Numbered from the stretch's first letter, positions 1 through 13,600 are shown. The stretch: 64,000 nucleotides of DNA from Scolanthus callimorphus (GCA_033964015.1 CM066916.1:13246501-13310500), one strand, 5' to 3'. Notes: generated from the sequence alone by a model not told the origin. Made by a program: numbers and translations.

Positions 1-401
1 GGCTATTTATTCATTTATTCATGGGTCCTATAAAAGCACTTTTGCCGGAGACTGAACATTCTCGACTTTATTCTGTTGAAATATGAATTTATAATTGCTG
101 ATTCAAGCGTGAAAGTGGCGGTCTTATCGCTTTTATATCGGAACTCCTTTGTTAAACTGACACCTATTAATGATTGTCGAGTTTAAAGCTTTTTGTTCTA
201 AGACATGGAAGGCAATATTGGCAATCTTGACCCTTTCACAGGTGGGGTGGAAAAGTTTTTGAAGTGAGAAGGCTCATTAGGTATGGCAAAGTAGGGGGAA
301 GGGTTTCCAGAAAAAATATGAAACAGCCGAAAGGGCCAGGGATGGGAGGCCGAAGTCCTTCTAATGATCTGGACTGAAATAAAGTGCAGTGCAACTCTTA
401 A

Positions 402-1180
402 AGTGCTACTCAAGGCTCAAAATTTTAATGGCTTATCTTATTGCACATTCATAAGGATCGAAGAATGCCATTTATTTCACGTTCATAGCTCTTTTGGTTT
501 CAGAGATATTAAAGTTTTTTACTTATGCAAATTAGCAAAAAATGATGTCACAACAAGACAAGGGCAAAAGAGGCCAACAATGTTTTATGTATAATTCTGT
601 TTGGGATAGTTAGATTCACTTAAAACTTGGGAATAACAAAGAAGGACCAAAACCACAACCTCTGACATGTTTATTACTGTTTCCATGGTAACGCTATTGA
701 CACTAGGGCTGTCTGTTTAAAAATAGGAAAATCTGAAACTTATTCACCTACAAGTGAAGTACTACAATACTTTGCCAAAATACTCTGGGTTGTGTTGACA
801 AACAAATCAGGAAGTTTTGAAGACTTTCACAACTTAGGGAATATTTCATAGATTTTACCTATTTTTCCAGGAATCACTTCTATAGCCAAATGTGTTACCA
901 TGGAAACACTAATTAGCATATGGATGCATGAGGTCTTGGTTCTTCTTTGTTATTACCAAGTTTGAAGTGAATCTAATTATCCAAACAAAATTATACATCA
1001 AACATTGTTGGCTTCTTTTGCCCTTGTCTTGTTGTGACATCATTTTTTGCTAATTTGCATAAGTAAAAATCTTGAATATCTCTGTAACCAAAAGAGCTAT
1101 GAATGCGAAATAAGCGACATTCTTCCTTACTTTGAATGTGCAATCAAATAAGTCATTAAATTTCAGCCTTGAGTAGCACT
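402..1180. mobile_element. piggyBac-like MITE with long terminal inverted repeats
   Basis: A 779-bp element is bounded by TTAA on both sides (398-401 and 1181-1184). It begins AGTGCTACTCAAGGCT and ends with the reverse complement. The inverted arms extend about 260 bp (about 402-660 against about 925-1180) with scattered mismatches, so this is an old foldback copy. TTAA target duplications are the hallmark of piggyBac-type cut-and-paste transposons. No transposase frame lies inside, so the copy is non-autonomous. Assignment to piggyBac is inferred from the target site alone. Confidence 0.75.
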
Positions 1181-1184
1181 TTAA

Positions 1185-4150
1185 TGAGTTTAAATCAAGC
1201 TTAAAACTCATATTTTTACAAAGTTTGTTAATTTATCTTGCTGCGTCAACCCTCTAATTTATGAGATTTTGCTTATTTCTGGTAAACTGGATGGCATTTT
1301 TGACATTGTGTGTTCCTTTCATGTTTTGTGTTTTAGTCTTTGCTGTCAACGTTGCCTTGTTTTCATATAAGCATTTTTTCAAATCTTGATGCTGCTGCTG
1401 CCCAGTTGCAGCCAGGACAGGAGTACAATGGATTAAATATATTTTCGTTTTTTTTTTTTCTTCAATAAGTTTTTCAATTTTGCATATTATTTTAATTTCT
1501 AATTTCTTATCTTTGATCTTTATTGAAAGTTCCAATTTTTGTGAAAGCAAATTGCAATCTAATGTTTTTTTGTTTAGATTGTTGGTAATAGGTTTGTTTA
1601 TCAAAATACATTTTGTATCTTAATAAACAAAAATACTTTTTAAATGCTAGAACGACAAGAATCAAAGGTCACTGCGCTTCTCAACAATACATATACACAA
1701 TTGGCTGTAAAAGGCAAAACGCTCAACAATTATCACAACTTCACATAAACAAAAATTTGTCCCATTATCAAAAATTAATCATTCACGCCAGGCGACATAC
1801 GATTTATCTGATTATCCTTCAGTAGAAGGATCAGAAATTGGGAACAAATTGGCTTTATACTGACAATGAAGCTTTATGTTTGGCCATTGTTGTCACAACA
1901 CTATAATGGTTTCCAAGGGACGAATTTGTGAATTCTAAAGTTCCTCACAAATCGATCCGAATCAAAATGTTGTAACAAAAGATTTTACGATTCGCATCTA
2001 TTTTACAGCTTGCCTACTAAGCTTGGAAATGCCTTATGACCAACATTCGATATTTTTCAGTGAATGGTAAAAGGAGCAATGTTTTTGTTCGGTCACTTTT
2101 AGGCGCTTGCACGTTTACATACGTAGCTCCGAATCGAATACTTTTTTTTTTTCAAGAATCATCGATTAGCAAATTAGCCGATTGAGTGCTAAAGTGACAT
2201 CGTGTTTCTTACCGATAAAGCGATCTGCTTTCAGATTACAAGACGGAAATACCTTCCCAAGGTCCCCATGCAATGTGATTTTCAAAGCAAAATGAGGACG
2301 CATGGGTAAACAAAATTTAGTTTAACTTGCTAAAAATAACTCGACACGTTTGGTACAGATTACAAGATGCTTAGCGGATAAATAACGGGATTCTTACAAC
2401 CTTAAAAATCTAAAAACAGTTCATTTATAAACTTTTGACGGCAGTAATAAGAACCCTACACTACAGTGTGCGCTCAGGGCCACGGGGGTTTCAACACGAA
2501 CCGAAACACGGATACGAAGCTGGGCCGGAAAACATGTACAATACGGCCTTAGAATCGTCTAAAATTCGAATTATATTCTTAATGCTTACCTCTTCCTCTT
2601 TCTACTGGCAAAACTACCCATTTTAAAAGAAGATTCCCGATAAAGTGCTTGTACTGATGAAGCAAGATTCGTGGTAGCGTGGTTTGCCGCGCCAACCCAG
2701 GTCACACGAAATTTGCATTTTTGCCCTTGTGTGTGCAAGAGCGCGTGACCAAGTCAGTTTCGTCTGATCGTTTGATCGAGTGCTGAAAAGACCCCGAATT
2801 TTTTGTCACATATATTAGGAATATATTAGGAATTAGCAATCTAAATTTAATGGTTTGAAGGGCTGACTTAAGAGCTATTTAGCAAGTTAAATCAGGTGTT
2901 ATATGTAACAGTAGAAAATTTGATTATTACAAGGGCCGTGCACGTTTATCTAATTTTGGTTCAATATTCGCAATTTCATAAGCATCAGGCATTTTCTTTG
3001 TCTGGACAAAGAAAATCAAAACAAAATCAAAAAAAATTCCTTATTCGTATATAAAAGATGACCCTCGTAGTTTTTCATTGCCAAAAAAAACCTGTCAACA
3101 GTCATCTGTTTAAACTTAAGCTTATGTAAATTTACAGATCGAGCATCAAACATGAAATAAAAATGATCTTTAATGTCTTACGAGAAAATGTGTTCATCCT
3201 GTTCTTCAAAGAACGTGTCACAAATAGTAAGATTACTACGATCTAGTCCATACCAAACGAACTTCAAGGACATGCTCGTTCGAGAAGCAGCATACATCAG
3301 TTAAAACTTCTCGCTACTGATTTCGTCTTTACTTACCCGAGAAAACTGATTTCCCTGCTTCAGTAAGTAAGTAAAGAGTTGACTGCATCTTAGTTGGAGC
3401 AGGATACGCTCTGGGAATCCGGGGAATCACGTTTTTGAAAGCGAGAAGTCGAAAAAGCCGGTAAATGGCGGGAGAAGGAGTCGGGTAACGCTTGTCAAGT
3501 ACGCCGCTAGTAACACCGCGAGACAATGGAATACACGCACTAGCCAATGAGAAAGAAGGGAAATAAAATCACGGACAGCATAGATCAAAGCGAAGCTATT
3601 CGCAAAGTCGGGGGCTCGTGAATTGTCGATCTTATTTTTCTATGGGGTTTATGTGGGCATGCATAACCAAGGAAGTTTGGAATCGAAACGGTTTGTGCTA
3701 AATTACCAGATTTTGGCTCATTCTCGTCTGTGAAACTGAGCCAGAAAAAGAAGCTGCAAATGAAAACTCGCGGAAAAATCATATATCCAGTGCACAGTTT
3801 TAAGTGTGATGACACCAGATGGAAAATATCTGAGTTATTTGCTAATTTATTTTGATAAACATCAAAATCCGCCGCCACATGATTACTGCTACGTGTGTGT
3901 GCGCGACAGTACCTGAGACGTGTGCGCGTAAAGTTCACTAAGCAGAGCGAATTGACATACCGAGCCCCTGGGGGATGGTGTACTGCTAAGTTTTTGCATG
4001 TAGCGATGTGCGCTGAGTCTCCGATAACTTGACCCTGTTCTGGAGGGGGAAAATATAAATTTCGCAACCCTGTTCCGACAGAAACTGTCAAAATTCGCAA
4101 ATATATATCCCACCCATGGTTCCGAGCCAAGGCCAACCAGCCATTCGTAC
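1185..4150. other. spacer with no supported gene
   Basis: AT-rich sequence with poly-T runs (about 1445-1460 and 2140-2150) and only short open frames that lack splice-site logic, composition bias or recognisable domains. Nothing further can be supported. Confidence 0.5.
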
Positions 4151-4500
4151 ATTATCGTCACCTACTGGGGAGAGGGGGGGGGCTCTGGCGACAGCCATTG
4201 GTGAGAGGGGCCTCGCATGCGTACATAAAACCTCCCAGTGCTTCGAGAAACGAATCTGACTAAATAACACCATAATTCGTTTGTTGCTGTAATTTTGAGC
4301 CAATAATAGGTAGTGGCAAGGGCTGTCAGTGGCTGTTATCAGAGCAAGCTCCCCATTCTCGAACTCAGGGTAGTCCGGCTCGTCACCTCGCGGGGGAGCA
4401 CAACAGTCGTCTGGCCAGCGGGGCGACGATTGTCACCGCTGGCTCACATGACCCCAACGTTCAAAATCACGAAGCCAATCAGCGAAAACCCATTCTCTTA

Positions 4501-4705
4501 CCCAGAGCTCCCCGGCTCGTCTCCTCGCGGGGGAGGCTCTGGTGACAGCCACTGACGCATGCGCGAGATTTTATACAGAGCCGTTGAGAGAAAGATCTTT
4601 CTGCGCATGCACCAACGTTCAAAACCAGCCAATCAGCAAAGGTCCTCAAATGGGTGTCACCAGAGCCTCCCCTGCGAGGTGAGAACGAGCCGGGGAGCTC
4701 TGGGT
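4501..4705. mobile_element. MITE, CCCAGAGCTCCCCGGCTCG inverted-repeat family, copy 1
   Basis: The left end reads CCCAGAGCTCCCCGGCTCG and the right end carries its reverse complement with few changes. Both arms contain a GGGGAGGCTCTGGTGACA-like subterminal block. A related degenerate segment lies just upstream at about 4160-4480. The same family recurs at 34968-35372 and as a half copy at 47265-47391. No coding capacity is visible. Confidence 0.7.
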
Positions 4706-4719
4706 ACGACTATGGCGAA

Positions 4720-6500
4720 AACCCTGAAACTCTCACTGCGCACGCGTAGAAGCTCTTTGCTAGCAAAAAAACTTGAAAAGAATGAAAGTTTATTCCAAGC
4801 TCGTAACAGGTATATTTGAGCCACACAGCACCCTTTTTGGCAGAATTTTTTATCCCAGTGCCCAATTTGTTGCCTTAATGTTTTATCCCTGTTCTCGTTG
4901 AAAGTTCTGATCCCTTATCCGGACCTGCGAAACAACTATTGTCTCCCACTCCTACTGTTTTGATCTGACAGAGCCCGGCGCTCCTCTGATATATTTTGAT
5001 GGTGTTTGATCCCTGGAGCACATATGTTATGCATATGAGCTTGTTTTATTAGTTGAATATTCTGCAGAAACCCATCCCATGGGAAAAGCTAAATTTCCAT
5101 TGCAGGCGAATCAATGAATTCTGAACACTTCCCATGTTTGTGCCTTTGGCAATTCTGCAGAAATTCCCTGCGGTATAGTGGTTGCCGTTTTCTGTCTCCA
5201 TATAGCCAGCTAGCAGGCTTGAAGTATTTTACAGAGGAAGAGGAAGTCAAGTCCTCGCCGAGAGCTAGTCCTGGCCACTTCACTTGGCGCGTATCATTAT
5301 CAAAGACTCCTTGGCGCTAAGAAGGAGAAAGAACACGCGAAATGTTGGAATATCCTTTCGTCATTTAGTCATTTTTCAATACCATTTTGAGAGGCCAAAT
5401 AAGCTCAGGCAAAACTAAGGAAATTGGAACGCCAATTTCTGCGCGCTTCGCGCGCATCGGAATGTACAATATAGTTTTTGAGAATGTGCGCAATGGAATG
5501 GCTACGAATGTCATTACAAGAAAATGTATCTTAGCCAGGAGAAAAAACTAACTCTCCCAAAGACGCTCTGCAGTAATAAGCATCGGAGCTGTCTCAGTTC
5601 GAAAAGAGAAGGCCTAATTAAGGCAAGCGTGAGTTACGAGGATAGAGGAGTTACGAGGATAGAGATTCGTCATTTGTACCCTGCTTCACGTACGTCATTT
5701 GGATCTTTGTTTACTACACACAGCAAATGGAATGTTCATCTACCTTTTCTTTGAGGTTTGGTGAAATTAGGGCGCGCTTCGAGGCGCAACAAAAGAAACA
5801 TTTCTGTAAATTGCCTTCCATTAGTTCAAACAAGAAGATCTAGTTACAGGGCGGGGGTAAGCTTTTTAGAACATCGATGTTATGTGGGGGTTATTTTTGT
5901 GTCGCCTTTTTAATGAGGGGGTGCGAATTTTAACATTCAATAAATTTTGAAAACCACCGCCACCCCTGGGGACGTAATAAACGATCGGTCCCTAATGGCA
6001 GAAAAAATGTCGTCGTTGCAGTTCAGGCGAAAAACGGAAATTTTCTGCCTTATGAAAATTAGCTTATTAGAAAACATGCTTATTGCAGTTTTTCATTACT
6101 TCTTTAGCTTTCTAGATGAAAAACTGACAAAAATTGCTCGGGTGATTTTATAATTCTAAATAAGAAACGATGTTTCAATGAGATCTATATCGCGCGCTCT
6201 GACAAGTCGTATAGGATCGTAAGTGTGAGGTGCCAGAAATCTAAGTGCGTATGAGATTGAAATGGTATTACATCTTATCTGTAGCTAGCTAGTGCCCTTT
6301 TCCAAGTAGAGACAATCTTAAATTCCATGTCTGCCTTTGAGTGCCTAATTTGAACGCTAAACTAAACATTTATTAGAGTACAATTTTACTGGGCATTTTT
6401 ATGGTCTCATAAATGATCTTGAACAAACTATGGTAATTTTCAGACGCCCAATTTCTTATGCGTCGAATTTAGTTGGATCAAAGAATATACTGCATACTAA
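4720..6500. other. spacer with no supported gene
   Basis: No exon can be supported. The stretch contains the palindromic motif GCGCGCTTCGCGCGC near 5440-5456, which recurs in the Harbinger-like elements at 18531-19707 and 23743-24764. Otherwise it is unremarkable. Confidence 0.5.
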
Positions 6501-6501
6501 T

Positions 6502-6757
6502 TTATCGCAATAATCGAATGATGAACATCTACATATAAATAGCCCCCACCCCCCTCCTCCATGGTAGTCGTTCGTTCATGGGGGCAGATCACAGGGGGGG
6601 CATAAGAATGACTGCGGAGGGGGGTTATCGCAGTAATCGAATGATGAACATCTACGTATAAATAACACCCACCCCCCCTCCCCCATGGTAGTCGTTCGTT
6701 CATGGGGGCAGATCACGGGGGGGCCATAAGAATGACTGCGGGGGGGGGGGGGGGGGG
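6502..6757. repeat. two-unit 123-bp tandem duplication ending in an 18-nt G tract
   Basis: Two nearly identical units begin at 6502 and 6625. Each holds the TCGAATGATGAACATCTAC block, a C-rich run, GGTAGTCGTTCGTTCATGGG and a G-rich run. The second unit ends in about 18 consecutive G (6740-6757). The open frame reading through it merely repeats itself and is not taken as coding. Confidence 0.85.
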
Positions 6758-6759
6758 TG

Positions 6760-8510
6760 GTCTAACATGTTACATGCCTGGGTATTCTATTTTTCTTCCC
6801 TCGAAATCACTCGCTCTCCGCACAAAACTGCTATCTGAAAAAAATGACGTTAAAAGCGTTGATTTCGGATAAAACCATTTCATTTTAACTTTCGGTTGTA
6901 TAGTGCTGGAGTGGTTTTCTTTAACACGTGGAACGAAGTGTACTATTTACTACAATTGTCATAATTCTGTGAACTCGACGTGCCAACTAACAAACCACGG
7001 TTTGGCTTCCGTCAATCAAACGAGTGAAAAGCTCTGGCCGGGTGATTTCGTACAGGCTTGAGAGTTTAGTTGTTTTGGAGCTAAAAGGACTAGAAGGCTT
7101 CAAAACCAATTTTTCCACGATAAAATGCAAAAGAAACTTAGAAAAAATCCATGTGTCTGTCTTTAAAGGTTTGATGGACAGTAGCCAAAACACATGCAGT
7201 TTGGCGTTCGGGAGTAGTTCGCAGAATTATGAAAATCGCTGTAAAGTGTAACAGAAAAAGAAACACAAGAATAGCGTGTAATAGGCTGTGTTGGTTATGG
7301 AAAACCACTCTGGTGTATTTTATATTCTTACACTAAAGAGGGCCTAAAGGGTTACTTCTGTTCATTTACGCTTCATTTATTACTTTTTAAACTCCTTTTT
7401 TATAGTCACAAATGTCTGTGTTTCCAATAATTTTACTTACTATAATAATTTCTTTTACTTTTGTTATCAATCGTTAAACCTCCAGAAATACAAAATGTGT
7501 TCTCGAAATTGAGTTCACTTTTAACAATCACACAGTCTCTACAAATGTGCATAATAAAACCGATTGATTTGATTAATATTTAATCAAACTTTTCTTTGTG
7601 CTAAGAAAGATCTTTCATTTGCCTAATCAACTGTTTGAATGATCTGTTTGTTGAAAAATAACTAGTTTTTCACGAGCTGACAGAAGCGATTAGACGGTAG
7701 AGATCGATGTAAAATGTTTTACCCTCTGCTCTTGGATATTAGAATTCAGCATTGCACCTCGAATTTCGCAGAGAGATGTGCCGAAAAGGGGATGTGTCCA
7801 ATTAGAAAGCAGTAACATCTAAACCCACCTTGAAAATACACTTTAAAATTCGCTTAATTTTAATGCATACCCTGAAAATTGACTGAAAAGCGCATCCTTT
7901 CTTTTTATTCCGATTAACTGTCCAATTCACGTATTATATTCTTTGGCAGTGACAGCCGGAAAACCGGTGATTGCCCCTCTATTTAATTCCATTTTCCTTG
8001 CAAGCTGTTTGATCTAGATCCCTTTAAGATTTCCCGCTCGTTTATTGGACAAATACTTCCACCTTATAAATCCTAAACAGGAGAAAATAATTACTTTATT
8101 ATTTGCAGGAGGCGATATTAAGACAGAGCCAGTGTGCAAGCATAGCTTCGACGCGTAAAATTGACACACGGAAAACAGGCTGAATTTTCACATCAAGCAA
8201 CTACACCTTAAGTTGTGAGTACTAACATTTTCCCCGGAATATCACTAAATTAAGCTCTCTAGCTAACATTTCTCATGGACTTTCTTAATTTTAATTTCAT
8301 TCAGTTTCTCGCTGTCTAAATTGGGCGGTTTATTTTTCCATGTTAGTTGTTTTCAACCGGTTCGATTGTTTTATATGTGAAAAGCAAAATGTAGCATTTA
8401 ATATAGTGCTTTATCAAATTATTGAATTTTGCTGACTGGCATCTATTCAGGGCATATACTGTTCAGAATTTTAACGTGGGTCCGAAAAGAAGCGAAAGTG
8501 GGGAAAACAC
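6760..8510. other. spacer with no supported gene
   Basis: AT-rich sequence. Open frames around 6987-7251 overlap on both strands and have no flanking splice sites or recognisable domain. Nothing else is supported. Confidence 0.45.
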
Positions 8511-8513
8511 CTT

Positions 8514-8625
8514 AAGGCTGGTAACCAGATAGTCGTTTCATTCGCCCCGATATAGTCGTCCCAAGGCGTATGAAAAAATTACTTCGCCTGACTGATACGA
8601 CTATATGGGAACCAGCCTTTAGGGA
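8514..8625. mobile_element. short foldback MITE, CCATATAGTC family, copy 1
   Basis: An AAGGCTGGTAACCAGATAGTCG left end pairs with a CGACTATATGGGAACCAGCCTT right end about 110 bp apart. Related copies with a tGGTTTCCATATAGTC core lie at about 11022-11275 and 61541-61648. The 61541 copy shows TTAA target duplications, suggesting a piggyBac-type origin for the family. Confidence 0.65.
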
Positions 8626-8629
8626 CAAA

Positions 8630-11020
8630 CATTTACACTTTGACGGAGTATAGGGCCGGGCGAGTTTCTTACGAAGCCACTCCATATTTTTCCAACTCTT
8701 CGATATATTTTTCAACTGCGGACTGAAGGTGCTTGGGTTCGTTTTTTCGGGACTTACTAGCTCGCTCGCACTCGGTGTTTTTGGAAGGAGATCTGCGCCC
8801 CTGTTCAAAAGCAGAATTCAAATTTTCTGTTTTATAAATGAACGAAGACATTTCTATGCTAACCTCTTAGTGTTATTTTCTTATAACAAGATTCTTTATG
8901 AAAAAGTGTAGCAGCACATTCAAAATTTGCTTTCACATGTTTTCGACATTATAAAATGCCCCTCAATATTTGCTGATATATTTTCACTAAGGCCTCGCAA
9001 AATATTGAAATTCTCAAATCTAATTCCCCCATCCCCCATGGAAACGAAAAAAATTCTAGAATAATATGCAAAACTGGCTTGTTTTTTGTCTAACAAGGAA
9101 CCCAACAAGCTGTCGGAACTCCGTTATAACATGAGATTATTTTAGACAATTAAAGAATGAAGCTTAGTAATGAAAAGACGCAAAACTGATTTCCTCTAGA
9201 AATATCCCGCGTGTTAATGAAGAAACAGGCTTTTTGTTTTTCATTTAAATATTTTTCTTTCATATTGCTGTTATTAATCACTAATGCGTTTTTCGGCCGC
9301 ACTTTTTAGCTCGATGATTACAAATTTCGCAAACTCTGCATTTTTGTAGTCGGTGCAGCACGTTTAGTAGTGTTAGGAAGAGTTATTTGATCTTCTAAAG
9401 GCGTATCGAAATTGTAATATGTTTCCACTGCGCAATTTTAGCACGAACGGCAACATCAGAGGGATTTTAGATAAAAAAATTTAAGGCAATATTGCTGGCT
9501 TATCAAACTTTAGAGAAACGATGGGAACGATACACAACAATTTTTTGAAATAAGTATAAGAATGTCTGAGCCGTGGTTAACCTCACAAATATTGTTTTTC
9601 AAAAAAGATTTAATTGGATTTAATTCTTCAATGAAGTATAACTTTTACAACCAAATTTTTGGACCAAACTAATATAAAACTTAATTTAGTTGTCTACTTA
9701 GCTTGATTTTCCATTCAATTTCTAGTAATTTTATCAAACTGCAGATTTTCTATTCAGGTCATAGAAAACTCTCCATTATTGCTTACAGTCGTTTATTGTT
9801 AGGGAATGAAACATTTTTTTCGTGACATTTTAGAGCATATGTGCAGTTTTAACACTCCTCAGCTTTAAAGTCTAGATGAAAAACGATAAGAGTATGGTAG
9901 AAATATTGATTTGTCTCTGCGAGAAAAAGGAATATTTGGGAGAATTCAGTGCACTAGTCTTTTCGTGTTTTGTTCCATCCTTCAAAGTGCTACCGGGGCG
10001 CTGAATATTGAGCCTATTATAAAAACACTGCCTGTTTTAACAAACAGCATCGGCCAATATTCGTCAACACGATTAAGATGTAAAAGCAAAGAAAACATAA
10101 ATTAAAATGAACTCATAAAAAGTGATACAAAAAGGAAGTTTGAAAAAACATGCCACAGTATGCGACTGTCCATATTTGCGGCTTCATTGATACATCAATT
10201 ATTTTTTTCTGCGGTTCAATTTTATCAAAGAAAATATTTCATTTCAACTGTTCTGACAAATTAACACATTTCGCTATTTCATGTTTCTTAATAAATTTCC
10301 TGTTTTGACATTAAGTTACGTTGATAAATATCTACAGTATAAGTTACAGCACAGCCAAATATCCCACTTTGATCAAAGTGATAAGATAAACAAAAGCAGA
10401 AACATGCAGATGATATAGATATGCGGTAGAAGTTACAGTGCTGCCTAATATTCTTCTTAGATCGGATAGATTAGATAAACAAAAAAAAGAACTACGCAGC
10501 GGGCATATCGTATATTTGTTTTAGTGGGGATAAAAATATCTGGGATGGACGTCCGCATTCCTCGACATTTTGCTCTCTGCGACATTTTGCTCTCTGCGCT
10601 TGTTTCTTGTTTCCTCATACTTTCGTCGAATTTGGCGAAACGACACATTGCTATGGGAAAACGCATTCGCCCTATAACATTCAAATCTGTTGGATCAAAA
10701 TACTAGAGCGAAGCTCTTCTAGTACATGGATAATCGCAGATAAAAAAGTGCTATGGACAAACAGTGCTGACTGCAACATTAATTCGGAAGATTAAAACAG
10801 AGGGTCATTACATAAATACCGCACGCAATGAAATGGGAAACCAATACAGAACAATTCAAAGAGCACCGCGGGTCGATTACGCGGTTTTGAAGTATTAGCA
10901 GGTTCTTGACCACCAAGAGAAAAAGAGAGAGGACAAATGAGGATGGGCAAAACTCGGGGGAGGGGGGGGGGCTCCCCTTGAATAATACGAGGATGATCGT
11001 CGGAGAGAATTTTTTCAACC
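8630..11020. other. spacer with no supported gene
   Basis: AT-rich noncoding sequence. It includes a local duplication of the phrase TCTCTGCGacattttgc near 10565-10600 but no exon with convincing splice sites. Confidence 0.45.
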
Positions 11021-11021
11021 C

Positions 11022-11275
11022 TAAAGCCCGATTTCCATATATTAGTTTCATGTCGTAGTAGTCGTACCTGTCGCGAATATCCAGTTGCAGTTGTCGCAGA
11101 TGGAACACGGGCGATTTCTGTAACACGTGTTACAGCAGTCGAAAGAGTCGCAGCGTGTTACAGCGGTCGCGAACGCCACAGGTTTCCATATAGTCGCACC
11201 AGTCGCAACTGTCGCACAACAACTTTGTTCACGACAACTGCGACGGCTGTAACTATATGGAAAATGAACTTAAGG
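11022..11275. mobile_element. foldback MITE, CCATATAGTC family, divergent copy
   Basis: Several reiterated GTCGCAnnnGTCGCA-like words lie between a tttccatata left end and an aactatatggaaa right end. The composition matches the cleaner copies at 8514-8625 and 61541-61648. The ends are degenerate and the boundaries approximate. Confidence 0.5.
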
Positions 11276-11279
11276 GATA

Positions 11280-12700
11280 GCAAACAGGGTGTGGTCCATA
11301 GCAAATGGGAAATTGGGTTTGGTTAAATAACTTTTATCCTAAGAGGTAGCAAATAAGAGATACGAAGTTACTTCTGCAGGCTACCTTTAGAGTGAGACAC
11401 CCTAACGGATAACAGACGACTGTTTGGATATCTCAGACCCCTGAAAGATAGCGCTTGAGTGGATTTTTATACCCTTAGGACGTTTATCCGTATATTGTTT
11501 ATAGATATAAGGGAGTCGCCCCGGGGGACAAACAGGCCAAGTGTAAATCTTGCTAGGACTTCGGTTACTTCACTTCACACATAATAATGTTCTAATTAAA
11601 CTGTATAGTGTCAGGGCTGACTAATGACAAGTATCATTACATATCATGTGAATTTTAGACATTTTGCCTAGGATAGTAGAAGCTACAAGGGAAGCTGTCA
11701 GGATCGCGAAATCTTTTTTGTTTCAAAAGGAGCAAAAACCTTTAAAAAAAGGTTATAATTAAAGTAATTTCAAGTCCTCTGCAACCCACATCTTACCATC
11801 CCACGAGATCTACTGTCCTGATATTCTACGGTATCGGGTCACTGCCCGAAATTAAATTACTGGTTAATGTGATTGTTTTACAACCATCGACTAAGTCACT
11901 CGAAAATTATTATTTTGTATAGAACTCGCCTTTTAACCATATTATCCCACAAGGAAATCGATTAAATATCGCGCTGTATTTCATAGGCCAATGCTTGTCT
12001 CCGATTGCGCAATGTGAAGTAATTACAGGATAATATGATATATACTTCATAGGTTTGAAAGTAGAAATGTATTCCAGCGTAACACATTGAAGGACCAACT
12101 TACTATGCAAATAAAACCATTGATGATACTGTTTGGAATGACAGATCTGTTGCGAAACTAGCCCATGTATTCATATTTATTCAAATATAATTGTAACATG
12201 TTGTAAGAGTTTTAGCTTTCTTGAATGAGATGACTAAATCTAGTTACTAAGGTTTGTGAGTGCTGCGGTAGCACTCGTGATGGCTTTCAGGGCCATCTTA
12301 TGCAATTAAGGTCAGGCTAAATTTCTCTCAGGTTAATTTGTTATAACTTTTCAGATCTAAAGGCCCACAGGGCATATACTCTGACAGGTTTAACCTCAAG
12401 CTAACCGCCTTTTTTCTATGAAATCGAAAACTGCAATTAATAAACTGCTACTACTACTCGGTCCCTTCGTTAAAAGGCGACGCAGACATTTAACAGAGGT
12501 ATGTGTATTAGGTGGTATTCGAATTTTCATTTGGATATATCGTGAATTGCAGAAATACTTTTTTCTTTAACACCAGTACTGAATAACATGAACCTTAGGT
12601 GTAAGGGTAGACCCAAACCAATTCAACAAAATCGGTAAATATTTTTCAGTGCATGTTCAGACCGATATAGAACGTTGTTCAATATATGTTTGCCGTATTC
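11280..12700. other. spacer with no supported gene
   Basis: No exon, RNA gene or clear repeat boundary can be supported. The segment around 12240-12460 has the look of a decayed retroelement tail (…aattaataaactgctactactac) but this is weak. Confidence 0.4.
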
Positions 12701-12704
12701 TCAA

Positions 12705-13227
12705 TGGCAGTTTTCACACTAGAGACAGATAATTTGTCCAGATGACTTAGGGCAATGATTTGTAGTGTCTTTATTACTTCGTCAGTTGCTTCGTTCTTGT
12801 GTGAATACGGGCAAGAGGCGGAGAAAACCTCCAGACGAATTAAGTGGCTTAATGCGTCCGAACTGACGAAATAAATCACTTAATTCGTCTGGACGTTTTA
12901 TCCGTCTCTTGCCCGTATTCACACAAGACAAAGCAAAGAGACGCACTAAAGATCATTAGCCGAATTCACACTAGAGACGAGTTTCCCGTCTGAGACGAGT
13001 TTCTCGTCTTGAATGTGGTTCCCTGTTCTTCTGTGATCACGCGAAAAAAACGTTTTTGAAGAAGAAAGTGTGGCGATAATAAGCCGACTAGTTTCCGACT
13101 AGAATCCACATAAGACAGGAAATTTTTCTGACGAGAAACACGTCTCAGACGGGAACTCGTCTCTAGGGTGAATTCGGCTATTGCCCTCAGTCGTCTGGAC
13201 GAATTATCCATCTCTAGTGTGAAAAAA
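12705..13227. mobile_element. nested foldback elements, CACACTAGAGACGA family
   Basis: Three hairpins are packed together. An outer pair (12705-12755 against about 13180-13227) shares ttttcacactagagacagat. A second pair (about 12794-12928) shares TTGTGTGAATACGGGCAAGA. An inner pair (12958-13179) shares GCCGAATTCACACTAGAGAC. The related end sequences suggest sequential insertion of members of one foldback family into each other. No transposase frame is present. Confidence 0.65.
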
Positions 13228-13435
13228 GCCCCGGAACTTCGGGAAAAGTTGAATCATCACGTGAATCAAGTTGAATCTTATTCAATGATGCTGAACTGTT
13301 CAGACTGTTCAAAATTCGCGAAAAAGTTCCGTAACAATCAAGGTTCTCGTGTCGGGTAAAATGATTTACATGTGTTGAGTCATATTACTTTCATCTTCAT
13401 GACTAAATTCAACTGATTTGAAATGGACGATTTCA

Positions 13436-13600
13436 GCCATAAGCGCGCGCGCTCGTCTTTATTTAGAAATGCCCAAGCCGTGTCCCACAACTACCAGAAT
13501 GCAGCGCGCGCTTTTTTAACAGTTTGTTCGACAAATGTCCCACATCTATCTACCGACATGCAGCGCGCGCGTGCGTTATAGCTGGAATCGTCCATTAAAA
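13436..13600 (+). repeat. GC-microdomain dispersed repeat, copy 1
   Basis: This block carries repeated GCGCGCGC islands separated by unique-looking phrases such as CCCAAGCCGTGTCCCACAAC and GCTGGAATCGTCCATTA. An opposite-orientation copy lies at about 23340-23560 in intron 1 of the arginine kinase gene. Function is unknown; it is treated as a mobile or dispersed repeat. Confidence 0.6.

Noticed and set aside
1254..1604. 116-residue Lys-rich - strand frame
   Set aside because: Product of AT-rich sequence with poly-T runs; no domain, leader or splice context.
3585..4136. 183-residue - strand frame
   Set aside because: Overlaps two other frames on the same strand, with no domain or coding bias that I can recognise.
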